Shown here: one piece after another, positions 8,726 through 16,762 of the stretch | How the letters are laid out: each line of letters starts with the position of its first letter | How positions within the stretch are numbered: position 1 is the stretch's first letter | From: Butyrivibrio sp. | GTDB lineage: Bacteria; Bacillota; Clostridia; Lachnospirales; Lachnospiraceae | Direction: 5' to 3' | Assembly: GCA_024690485.1 (NCBI GenBank) | Contig: JAILPB010000001.1 | Span: 1 to 50,618, forward strand | DNA: 50,618 nt | Position numbers and translations under genes: made by a program | Notes under the pieces: model-generated | What the model saw: only the letters and a program-made list of their open reading frames with translations | Told to the model about the DNA's origin: nothing | The model's database searches: none

Positions 8726-10120
8726 TTATGCCAGTTTTTCCTTCCCTTTGTTCATTACACTAATAACTTTTTTCTTGATGATAAAGTAACATACCAGGTG
8801 CGCAGAAGCCGTAATAAACCATGTAACAGGGTATGAAATATATAAAACCGTAAGGGTGTGATATGCCCTGAACACGGTAAGAATCCACACTATCCTGAGT
8901 CCACAGGCACCTATTATGGATACGATCATTGGCGCAGTCGAATATCCCATACCCCTGAGACTTCCACAGATTACATCCATGCATCCGCATAGGAAATACA
9001 GGGTACAGATTATAGCCATTCTCTCCACTCCATACTTGATGGTTGCAGGCTCCGCCGTATAAATGCTCACAAGTTTATCTCCAAAGAAGTAAAAGAGATT
9101 GCCCATTACAAGACCAACCGTTGTCACGATAAGGAGGCAGTTAGCAAGAACTTTTCCTATACGCTCAGATTTACCGGCACCAACATTCTGACTTGTGAAA
9201 GAAACACACGCCTGATAAATAGAGTTCATAGCCATGTAAACAAATCCCTCAAGATTTGATCCGGCAGCATTTCCTGCCATAGCCACAGCCCCGAACTCAT
9301 TTATTGATGACTGGATAAGAACATTTGAAAAAGAGAAGATCATTCCCTGAAATCCCGCAGGAAGACCAACTTTTGCGATTCTCTTTGCCTTATCGGGATC
9401 GATCCTGATCCTTTTAAGATCAAGCTTATATATATCATCAGTTTTAAGAAGAGCCCTTAGTATCAAACATGCAGAAATAGCCTGTGCAATAATAGTTGCA
9501 AGGGCCACGCCTGCCACATGCATATGCAGAAGTATTACAAAGAGCATGTTGAGTATGACATTTATTATTCCTGCGTATATAAGATAATACAGAGGTCTTC
9601 TGGTATCTCCTATAGCCCTGAGTATTGCGGCTCCGAAGTTATATAAGAGATTTACCGGCATACCAATAAAATATATTCTCATATAGAGGGCGGATAAATT
9701 AACGACTTCATCCGGTGATCCCATAAGTATCAAAAGAGGCTTGGAAATAACTATTCCAATAAGCCCTATGACAATTCCTCCAAAAAGAGCAAGGGCTATG
9801 GTTGTATGAACCGTCTCATCCATCTCCTTTTGAAGTCTTCCCGCGAAGTATCTTGCAGCCAAGACATTCACTCCCACGGAAAGTCCCATGAACACGCTAA
9901 GGATCATATTTATGAGTGATCCCGTTGAGCCGATGGCAGCAACACAGTTTGCTCCCATGGTCTCATCTCCCGAGAACTGTCCTACAACTACGATATCTGC
10001 AGCATTAAACAAAAGCTGCAGCACACTGGACAGCATCAAAGGAATAGCAAACAGGAGAATCTTCGGAAGAAGAGCCCCCTGTGTCATGTCTATTTCATAT
10101 TTCTTGTTTTTTGTTTTCAT
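8726..10120 (-). CDS. MATE-family multidrug/Na+ antiporter
   Basis: 464 residues with about twelve hydrophobic helices in two homologous halves, as in MatE proteins. The start, IDMTQGALLPKILLFAIPLMLSSVLQ, is typical of the clostridial DinF/NorM-like group that exports cationic drugs using a sodium or proton gradient. It lies between hisS and the HAD gene. Its ribosome binding site AAAGG falls inside a perfect 7-bp hairpin directly before the ATG, so translation may be limited. A second MATE gene lies about 6.6 kb away and differs clearly in sequence, so this is not a recent duplicate. The substrate is unknown. Confidence 0.92.
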   Translation of the reverse strand: MKTKNKKYEIDMTQGALLPKILLFAIPLMLSSVLQLLFNAADIVVVGQFSGDETMGANCVAAIGSTGSLINMILSVFMGLSVGVNVLAARYFAGRLQKEMDETVHTTIALALFGGIVIGLIGIVISKPLLILMGSPDEVVNLSALYMRIYFIGMPVNLLYNFGAAILRAIGDTRRPLYYLIYAGIINVILNMLFVILLHMHVAGVALATIIAQAISACLILRALLKTDDIYKLDLKRIRIDPDKAKRIAKVGLPAGFQGMIFSFSNVLIQSSINEFGAVAMAGNAAGSNLEGFVYMAMNSIYQACVSFTSQNVGAGKSERIGKVLANCLLIVTTVGLVMGNLFYFFGDKLVSIYTAEPATIKYGVERMAIICTLYFLCGCMDVICGSLRGMGYSTAPMIVSIIGACGLRIVWILTVFRAYHTLTVLYISYPVTWFITASAHLVCYFIIKKKVISVMNKGKEKLA

Positions 10121-10157
10121 TCTAAAGCTACCTTTAGAAGGTGTTTTGTCGCCTTCT
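10121..10157 (-). promoter_or_regulatory. Two overlapping hairpins covering the MATE ribosome binding site
   Basis: On the minus strand AGAAGG-N10-CCTTCT (10157-10136) is followed by TCTAAAG-4 nt-CTTTAGA (10138-10121), which ends at the ATG. The two share three bases, so they are partly exclusive, and the second one pairs the AAAGG ribosome binding site. Confidence 0.45.
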
Positions 10158-10182
10158 ACCCGTAAAACAACTTAAATAAACA

Positions 10183-11451
10183 TCAGTGCTTAAGTTCTGT
10201 TTTGTAGAAATCCTTTATTTCTGTGTAGCCCTGAGTAGCAAGCTGCTCCTTCTGGAACTTTTTGTTTTTATTCATGCGTGCAACAAGAACCTGCTTGCCC
10301 TTTCTTCTTAAGTCCTGGGCTTCTGCAATTATTTCAGAAAGCTGTGTTCCGGCAATTCCTTTTTCTACAAGGAATGCTGTCTTTTCCTTCTCATCGGGAA
10401 TCTTGAAGCCTTCATCAAGCATGATCATAACGATACGCTCAAATCCTATTGAGAATCCACATGCAGGTGTATCCTGACCTGTGAACTTTCCAACCATCTT
10501 GTCATAACGTCCGCCGCCACCACAGCTTCCACCGTACTGAGGCATTGCAACCTCGAATATTGTTCCTGTGTAGTAGGACATTCCTCTTACAAGTGTAGGA
10601 TCAAAGACAAGCTCGAAATCAGCAGCCTTTGTTCCGTCTACACTTGAAATGATCTCCTGAAGGTTGTTCTTAACATCCTCGTCAAGGAAATCTCCAAGCG
10701 TATCTGCAAGGAAGCTGATGCCTTCAATAGCACCCTTTCCTTCAACGCCCTTAAAGAGGTCAAGATATTTATCGATATTTGCCTGCTCAAATCCACTCTT
10801 TAACAGTTCCTCTGCTACGCCCTCAAGACCGATCTTATCCATCTTATCAAGGGTTATAAATACTGAATCATAGCTCTCTTCAGGGAATCCGCTGTAAGCA
10901 GCCATAGCCTTGAGCATACGTCTCTCGTTTATACGGATCTGGAAGCCCTTAAATCCAAGCTTTCCAAGAGTTGTGGTTGTAGCAAGGATAAGCTCTATCT
11001 CTGCAAGATTTGAAGCCTCTCCGAGAATATCGATATCGCACTGCATGAACTGGCGATATCTACCCTTCTGAGGTCTGTCAGCTCTCCATACATAGCCCAT
11101 CTGAAGAGCCTTGAAGGGGCTGGGAAGCTCATTCTGGTGATTTGAATAATATCTTACAAGAGGTACTGTAAGGTCATATCTAAGACCTGAATCTGTAAGA
11201 TCGTTTTCTTCCTTAGCGGTCTCGAGATTAAGCTTTTCGCCTCTCTTCATGATCTTGAAGATAAGCTTCTCGTTCTCTCCACCCTGCTTGCTGTTAAGGT
11301 TAGCAAGAGACTCAACACAAGGTGTATCAATTGAAGTAAATCCAAAACCGGCATAGGTTTCCTTGATAACTCCAATTACATAATCCCTTAATTTCATCTC
11401 CTCAGGAAGGATATCCTTCATGCCGGTAACCGGCTTCTTAATAAGTGCCAT
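10183..11451 (-). CDS. hisS: Histidyl-tRNA synthetase
   Basis: 422 residues, a normal length. It charges tRNA-His with histidine. Class II motifs are visible: motif 2 region YDLTVPLVRYYSNHQNELP and RADRPQKGRYRQFMQCDIDILGE, the histidine-binding segment RGMSYYTGTIFEVAM, the glycine-rich GGSCGGGGRYD and motif 3 ACGFSIGFERI. A C-terminal alpha/beta anticodon-binding domain follows. The QCDIDILGE variant places it in the HisRS group seen in Lachnospiraceae and some other clostridia rather than in the E. coli-like type. GAGGT precedes the ATG. The 74-nt gap upstream has no T-box features that I can see. Confidence 0.96.
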   Translation of the reverse strand: MALIKKPVTGMKDILPEEMKLRDYVIGVIKETYAGFGFTSIDTPCVESLANLNSKQGGENEKLIFKIMKRGEKLNLETAKEENDLTDSGLRYDLTVPLVRYYSNHQNELPSPFKALQMGYVWRADRPQKGRYRQFMQCDIDILGEASNLAEIELILATTTTLGKLGFKGFQIRINERRMLKAMAAYSGFPEESYDSVFITLDKMDKIGLEGVAEELLKSGFEQANIDKYLDLFKGVEGKGAIEGISFLADTLGDFLDEDVKNNLQEIISSVDGTKAADFELVFDPTLVRGMSYYTGTIFEVAMPQYGGSCGGGGRYDKMVGKFTGQDTPACGFSIGFERIVMIMLDEGFKIPDEKEKTAFLVEKGIAGTQLSEIIAEAQDLRRKGKQVLVARMNKNKKFQKEQLATQGYTEIKDFYKTELKH

Positions 11452-11525
11452 TATAATACCTCTTTCTTATTTTAATTCAAATCAGCAAAGTTACACCTTG
11501 AATCATCAGGGCATAACCCACGTGC

Positions 11526-11798
11526 CTACAGCCAATTCAAAGGGTTGCTGAGAATTTTCGCACGTTTTACGATTTCCTCACGATTCTGCTTAATATAGAA
11601 TTCAAGAGCAGCGATCTCCATGGGTTCAAAGCCTTTATGCTTAACAATCTTGTACCCGGGAATGATTCCCTCTGCAGTATCCTCGACTCCATCTTTTCCT
11701 TCTCTTGAAAAGTAGATTCGAATAAAAGTCTTGCCGGCCTTGGAAGTAAGAAGGCCTGTCTGCGTCATATTGAGCTCCTGACCTATATTAGGTGTCAT
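11526..11798 (-). CDS. Small protein of unknown function
   Basis: A 90-residue product that I do not recognise. It has an N-terminal part rich in beta-forming residues (GKTFIRIYFSREGKDG) and a C-terminal amphipathic helix (MEIAALEFYIKQNREEIVKRA), ends NPLNWL, and has no cysteines, signal peptide or membrane segment. Two starts are possible: ATG 11798 with GAGGGG upstream, or ATG 11768 with a better spaced AGGAG, giving 80 residues. It lies between tldE and hisS in the same direction and may be read with hisS. Good ribosome binding sites and absence of a competing frame suggest a real gene. Confidence 0.7.
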   Translation of the reverse strand: MTPNIGQELNMTQTGLLTSKAGKTFIRIYFSREGKDGVEDTAEGIIPGYKIVKHKGFEPMEIAALEFYIKQNREEIVKRAKILSNPLNWL

Positions 11799-11859
11799 AT
11801 TTTCCCCTCACATTATCGTCTGTTATATTAATAAACAAACCTATAAATTGCAACTATAC

Positions 11860-13140
11860 TTACTCAGCGCCTGTTATGCTAACATTCTCAAGCCTTGTAA
11901 GTGTCGGAATAAGGAAATTGTTGTACTGGCTCTTGTCCTTTGACATAGAAAGATTTTTCAAAAGACTGTTCAAATTTCCTGATACGGAACCGCCGGATAC
12001 AGGGGTTACCTTATCTCCGTCGTGGTAATATCCAAGTCTTATTTCACCGGCTATATCACCTGTAACACTATCTACATTAAAATCCGAAAACTCAACAATT
12101 TCAAGGAATTTTCCGCTCCGTATTTCTTCATCTGTTTTGCTTCCGCCTGAAACCTCAAAGTTTCCGACTATAAACGAATCCTTCATATTAAGGTAGTAGC
12201 CGTACTGCATTCCACCCCAGAAGTTCTTAGGAACATTTTCTTCAATAAGGGAAATATCTCTTACCACTGCTCCTTCAGCATCGAAATCTCCGTTCTTGGA
12301 AGAATTCTGGAGTTCCTTAACTCCCTTAAGATTCACTTTATCTCCATTAACTTCTTTGAAGATATCTTTTCCTATCTCAAAGTCAGTAAACTTATTGTAT
12401 TTATACGCAGTACTGCATCTGTCAGCAAACCATGTATAGATTGATGCAGCATCACTTGTAGAAAATACTACTGCTGTCTTGCCAATTGCAGGTGTGGGCT
12501 TTGCTACAAGCTTGTCCTTACCGAAAGTAAGGACCTTTGTTATATCCTTTGTAAGAGCCTCCTTATCGCAGGTTCCTGCATGATACAATCTGTAAAGCTC
12601 TATCTCATGGTTATCCTTCTTGGCATTTACGACAACCTCAACCATGGATGAGGGATACTCAAATGTTACATCTATTCCCTCGGAATTTACAAATCTTCTG
12701 ATATTCTTCTCAACAAAAATCTCATAGGAATTAAGATATTCAGTATCTGTTTCAGGTATCTCAGAGAGAGCCTTTACAAAATTCTCAGCTATCTTAGATA
12801 CGTCAACTTCCTTAGACTTTTCAGGTACAAAATCCGATGGCTTTCTAAGTTCAAAGAAGGGATTCTTAACATTTGAAGCTCTTCCGATAAGCTTATCAAC
12901 TTCCTCCCTGATCTCTTCTTTAGTGCTTCCCATGTATATTTCTCTGGAAGCGCTTCCCAGCATTTTACCGTCATCAAGCTTTTTATATACGGTAACTTCA
13001 ACGTGCTCTACATCTCTTACTCTGTTCTGGTCAAGTTCATGCTTTATAAAATAAAACTCATAGGCAAGGGTTGTTGTGTCAGTAATTGCATAGCCATCAG
13101 CCCCGGATGCCTTCAATATTTCCAATAATGTGTCTATCAT
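11860..13140 (-). CDS. tldE: TldE/PmbA-like subunit of a TldD/E metalloprotease
   Basis: 426 residues. TldE partners with TldD to form a heteromeric protease that cleaves unstructured peptides; E. coli TldD/E removes the leader of microcin B17. This subunit lacks the HEXXXH motif and provides the family's C-terminal fold (GGMQYGYYLNMKDSFIVGNFEVSGG, then DFNVDSVTGDIAGEIRLGYY). It follows tldD after 24 nt, with AAAGGA before the ATG, so the two are one translational unit. The N-terminal half is more divergent than usual. No obvious natural substrate is adjacent; the nearest ribosomal peptide is the SCIFF precursor about 5 kb away. Confidence 0.88.
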   Translation of the reverse strand: MIDTLLEILKASGADGYAITDTTTLAYEFYFIKHELDQNRVRDVEHVEVTVYKKLDDGKMLGSASREIYMGSTKEEIREEVDKLIGRASNVKNPFFELRKPSDFVPEKSKEVDVSKIAENFVKALSEIPETDTEYLNSYEIFVEKNIRRFVNSEGIDVTFEYPSSMVEVVVNAKKDNHEIELYRLYHAGTCDKEALTKDITKVLTFGKDKLVAKPTPAIGKTAVVFSTSDAASIYTWFADRCSTAYKYNKFTDFEIGKDIFKEVNGDKVNLKGVKELQNSSKNGDFDAEGAVVRDISLIEENVPKNFWGGMQYGYYLNMKDSFIVGNFEVSGGSKTDEEIRSGKFLEIVEFSDFNVDSVTGDIAGEIRLGYYHDGDKVTPVSGGSVSGNLNSLLKNLSMSKDKSQYNNFLIPTLTRLENVSITGAE

Positions 13141-13164
13141 ATGTATGTCCTTTCTAAAATGCGA

Positions 13165-14595
13165 TCATCCAAGTTTTGCTACTGCCTTAAGACACGGGCC
13201 GCCGTCTGAAACCTTGACCCATTCCTTATGTCCCTTACCGCAGCCGCCGTTTCCAAAGGATTCTCTGTCATTACTTACCATAGAAATTGAACCCAGAAGA
13301 TCCGGCACATATCCTGTCATAACAACGGGAGAAACGACCTTTCCCGTAAACTTTCCATCTATGATCTCATATCCTCTTGAGATAATGCACTGAATTCCCC
13401 AATGCTTGGGATCTTCCATGCCGGAGAACATGCCTTCAAGATAATAACCCTTCTTAACAGAAGCTATCATTTCTTCCTTAGTTGAAGAGCCGCTGTCAAA
13501 AATTGTGTTTGTCATTCTTGTGTATACTTTGTGCTCAAAGTTTTCTCTCTTGCCGTTACCTGTAGGCTTTATTCCAAGTCTTACAGCTGCAAGAGCATCA
13601 CACACACCTGTCTTAAGAATTCCGTGATCGATCTCGGTGACATCTCCTGCAAGAGTGCCCTCATCATCAAAAGCATAGCTTGCAACATCCACGATGCAGT
13701 TTGCACCTTCATGCATGGAAACAAGGTCAGAACCTACTCTTTTATCTATGTACTCTGCGCCAAGAGCTCTGCCCTTAACAAACATATCCATCTCAACGCC
13801 ATGACCAAAGGCCTCGTGAGCAATAAGTCCCGTAACTTCAGGGCTTGTAACTATCTCATACTCTCCCGGAACAATGTGAGAAGCGTCAAGCATATCGCCT
13901 ACTGCTTTAACAGCTGAATCTATGCACTTCTTTAACCCATCAAAAATGCCTGCGCCGGATCTGTCTGAAACACCCTCAATAGTCATGGTATTTCTGCCGT
14001 TCTTTGCACCAATTCCGATAACAGTTCCTTCAGAATATACATAGCTCTGCTTCATATTTCTGTTTTTGGTAAGGAAGAGCTTGCACACGTGAGTTGACTG
14101 ACCAACCACCTGGCAGTCCAGCATATATTCAGCCTTTTTCACACCTTCATCACTGAACTTCTGGAACTTCGCCATAAGCTGTCCAAGATCCACATCCTCG
14201 GGAAGGATGTCTGTCTCCATCTCAGCAAGAAGTGTGCAGGGCTCGTCATCAAGAGCCTTTGTATTGTAAATTCCGGTTCCTGTGCTTTTGATTATCGCAA
14301 GCTGATCATCAAGTATCTTCCTTATCTTGTCAGCTTTTTTTGCAGGATCCTCGTCATTTTTATTAAACGAATACTCGCTGTAAAGTCCGTCCTTGTAAAC
14401 TCGCAGAACGCATCCTCTCTCAGTTGTCATTGTATTTCCTGAAATTGACTTGTTTCTCTGGGAAGCGCGAACTGCAAATCCTCTGGAGTCACTGGCAAGT
14501 ATACTCACATAGTCATAATCAGGTGACAAAGCATCGATAAGCTCTTTTAAAGAGGGCTCGAGCTTTGAAAGATATTCAGAAAATTTAGCCTTCAT
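13165..14595 (-). CDS. tldD: TldD, metal-dependent protease subunit
   Basis: 476 residues from the ATG at 14595. An ATG nine bases upstream is in frame, but AAAGG abuts it directly and is well placed only for the second ATG. The catalytic zinc motif HEAFGH has H260, E261 and H265, and the late cysteine ligand lies in GNGGCGKGHKEWV. TldD/E degrades or trims small unfolded peptides in the cytoplasm. The gene begins 38 nt after the larC terminator-like hairpin with no room for an obvious promoter, so it may depend on read-through from larC. Confidence 0.93.
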   Translation of the reverse strand: MKAKFSEYLSKLEPSLKELIDALSPDYDYVSILASDSRGFAVRASQRNKSISGNTMTTERGCVLRVYKDGLYSEYSFNKNDEDPAKKADKIRKILDDQLAIIKSTGTGIYNTKALDDEPCTLLAEMETDILPEDVDLGQLMAKFQKFSDEGVKKAEYMLDCQVVGQSTHVCKLFLTKNRNMKQSYVYSEGTVIGIGAKNGRNTMTIEGVSDRSGAGIFDGLKKCIDSAVKAVGDMLDASHIVPGEYEIVTSPEVTGLIAHEAFGHGVEMDMFVKGRALGAEYIDKRVGSDLVSMHEGANCIVDVASYAFDDEGTLAGDVTEIDHGILKTGVCDALAAVRLGIKPTGNGKRENFEHKVYTRMTNTIFDSGSSTKEEMIASVKKGYYLEGMFSGMEDPKHWGIQCIISRGYEIIDGKFTGKVVSPVVMTGYVPDLLGSISMVSNDRESFGNGGCGKGHKEWVKVSDGGPCLKAVAKLG

Positions 14596-14633
14596 GTATG
14601 TCATCCTTTCAAGTTGTATTTTTTAAAAGAAAT

Positions 14634-14668
14634 AAGGATTGTGGTACAAAAAAATGCGCACAATCCTT
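14634..14668 (-). terminator. Terminator after larC
   Basis: On the minus strand a 10-bp perfect stem, AAGGATTGTG/CACAATCCTT, with a 15-nt loop is followed by ATTTCTTTT. It lies between larC and tldD. Confidence 0.7.
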
Positions 14669-14696
14669 TTCATTATATATAGATAGCTTTTGCATT

Positions 14697-15974
14697 TCAA
14701 ACCCTATTTCTTACATCTAAAATGCTCTTTTCGCTTTTATCCGCAATCTTTTTTATATCCTCGAATTCAGGTTTTTCCCGTTCTACTCCGTATCCTGAAA
14801 CGATCTTATAATTCACATCTCCGTAGGCTGTGCTTCTGGTTTCACTCTTTCTGCTTAGGATATACCTTTTGCAGATTTTCTCGCGAATACCAATGGTTGT
14901 GGTATGTTTGAAGACATTCCTTATTATCTCATCCTTATCTGCCTCTTTGCAAAGGACCGTAAGAAGGATTCCGGGTCTGTTCTTCTTCATACCTATGGAA
15001 GTTGTGAAAACGTCAAGGGCGCCGCATTCCATAAGCTTGTCAGCGGCATATCCGATATCCTCAGGAGTCATATCATCCAGGTTACAGGAAAGCTCTGTCA
15101 CAGTATCTGTGAGGTCATCTCTTTCAGCCTTCATCTCTTCTCCAATCATAACCCTTACGCAGTTTGCAACAGAAAAATCTTTTTTGCCCATGCCGTAGCC
15201 GACTGAAGTTACCGCCATAATTGGCTGAGGACCGATGCTTTTTGCAAAGTATTTAATAAGCGCAGCTCCTGTGGGCGTGCAAAGTTCGCTATTAATATCT
15301 CCGCTGTAACTGGGGATTCCTTCAAGCAAAAAGGCCGTTGCAGGGGCAGGAACAGGAAGTATTCCATGGGCACACTTGACGGTTCCGTTTCCCACATGTA
15401 TTGGAGAAGCCACGATATTATCAGGCGAAAGCTCCCTGATAAGCATACTTACTGCGGTTATATCTGCTATTGCATCAAGTTTTCCAACTTCATGGAAGTG
15501 TATCTCACTTACAGGTACTCCATGGGCCTTGCTCTCAGCACCTGCAAGAAGTCTGTATATATTTTTTACATCCTCTTTTATAGAATCATCTATAGAAAGG
15601 GATGAAACGATTTCCTCTATATCTCTAAGATGAGTATGATGATGGTGCTCATGGTCGTGGTCATGACTGTGTCCATGCTCATGGCTATGGTCATGGCTGT
15701 GAACATGCTCATGGTTATGATCATGAGCATGTTCCGATGTATCCTGCAAAGGAAAGGTATCCTCGCCCTCTTCTTCTCCGTGAACCTTCACAGTCAGATG
15801 GCTTCCCATAACCCCGCACTTTTCCATGTGAGATAGTTCAAAGGTCACACCCTTAAGCCCCATATTATTTAAACTATTTAAAACCTTGTCCCTATCAGGG
15901 CAAAGTTCTAAAAGTGCAGCTGAAAGCATATCGCCAGCCACGCCCATTTTGCATTCAATGTAAAGTGTTTTCAT
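14697..15974 (-). CDS. larC: LarC, nickel insertion protein for the nickel-pincer nucleotide cofactor
   Basis: 425 residues in one uninterrupted frame; in Lactobacillus plantarum the protein is made by a frameshift between two frames, which is not needed here. LarC uses CTP to insert nickel into the pyridinium bis-thiocarboxylate precursor. The N-terminus MKTLYIECKMGVAGDMLSAAL and the EIHFHEVGKLDAIADI region are typical of the family (DUF111). Residues 82-115 form a histidine tract of HDH, HEH and HSH units, likely a nickel store or chaperone segment. The gene follows larB by 21 nt. LarA (lactate racemase) and LarE (sulfur transferase) are not in the window. Confidence 0.94.
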   Translation of the reverse strand: MKTLYIECKMGVAGDMLSAALLELCPDRDKVLNSLNNMGLKGVTFELSHMEKCGVMGSHLTVKVHGEEEGEDTFPLQDTSEHAHDHNHEHVHSHDHSHEHGHSHDHDHEHHHHTHLRDIEEIVSSLSIDDSIKEDVKNIYRLLAGAESKAHGVPVSEIHFHEVGKLDAIADITAVSMLIRELSPDNIVASPIHVGNGTVKCAHGILPVPAPATAFLLEGIPSYSGDINSELCTPTGAALIKYFAKSIGPQPIMAVTSVGYGMGKKDFSVANCVRVMIGEEMKAERDDLTDTVTELSCNLDDMTPEDIGYAADKLMECGALDVFTTSIGMKKNRPGILLTVLCKEADKDEIIRNVFKHTTTIGIREKICKRYILSRKSETRSTAYGDVNYKIVSGYGVEREKPEFEDIKKIADKSEKSILDVRNRV

Positions 15975-15995
15975 ACCACAGCTCCAATCCTGTAA

Positions 15996-16745
15996 TTATT
16001 GATGGTTGATCATAGATGCAAGATATCCCGCTCCAAATCCATTATCGATGTTTACAACACTGACACCACTGGCGCAGGAATTAAGCATTGATAAAAGAGC
16101 TGATACTCCTCCAAAGGATGCGCCATATCCAACGCTTGTGGGGACCGCTATCACAGGGCAATCTGCAATGCCGCCTATGACACTTGCTAGAGCACCTTCC
16201 ATTCCGGCAATCGCGATTATAACTCTGGCGCCCATAATATCATCCATATGACTAAGGAGTCTGTGAAGACCGGCCACTCCCACATCATACAGCCTCGTCA
16301 CTTCGTTGCCATAGACCTCAGCAGTCTTTGCTGCTTCTTCAGCCACGGGAATATCGCTTGTTCCACCTGTAGCAACTACTATCTTCCCTTTTCCGTCAGG
16401 CTTTGGCAGCTCTCCTGCAATTCCGATCTTACTAAGTTCATCATAGGAAAAATCTGCAATTTCCTTCTGAAGAAGATCTGCTGCCTCTTTTTTCATTCTT
16501 GTTATAAGAACGGTCTTTTGACCATGTTCTCTTAAAGAATTAGTGATCTTAAGAATCTGATCAGGAGTCTTTCCCGCGCCGTAAATAACTTCCGATGCCC
16601 CCTGTCTTACACCTCTGTGAAAATCAGGCTTTGCAAAACCAAGGTCATCAAAAGGTGCTTCCTTTATTGAAAGAAGCGCCTCATCAACTGTAGTTTTTCC
16701 ATCAGCAACCTGCTGTAATAGTTCTTTAATTTCTCTCTGATCCAT
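15996..16745 (-). CDS. larB: LarB, carboxylase/hydrolase of nickel-pincer cofactor synthesis
   Basis: 249 residues. LarB carboxylates the nicotinate ring of nicotinic acid adenine dinucleotide and releases AMP, the first step to the cofactor of lactate racemase and related enzymes. The C-terminal half has the PurE-like fold with VATGGTSDIPVAEEAA, the metal and substrate segment GMEGALASVIGG and the late glycine-rich VGYGASFGG. The N-terminal segment with FHRGVRQGASEVIYGAGKT is the family's extra domain. GGAGG stands before the ATG. It lies between a MATE gene (17 nt upstream) and larC. Confidence 0.94.
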   Translation of the reverse strand: MDQREIKELLQQVADGKTTVDEALLSIKEAPFDDLGFAKPDFHRGVRQGASEVIYGAGKTPDQILKITNSLREHGQKTVLITRMKKEAADLLQKEIADFSYDELSKIGIAGELPKPDGKGKIVVATGGTSDIPVAEEAAKTAEVYGNEVTRLYDVGVAGLHRLLSHMDDIMGARVIIAIAGMEGALASVIGGIADCPVIAVPTSVGYGASFGGVSALLSMLNSCASGVSVVNIDNGFGAGYLASMINHQ

Positions 16746-16762
16746 ATATCCTCCGAGTATTT

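Noticed and set aside
11452..11525. T-box leader before hisS
   Set aside because: The gap is only 74 nt and has no T-box sequence or terminator/antiterminator pair.
14697..15974. Programmed frameshift in larC as in Lactobacillus
   Set aside because: The frame is continuous over the full 425 residues, so no frameshift is needed.
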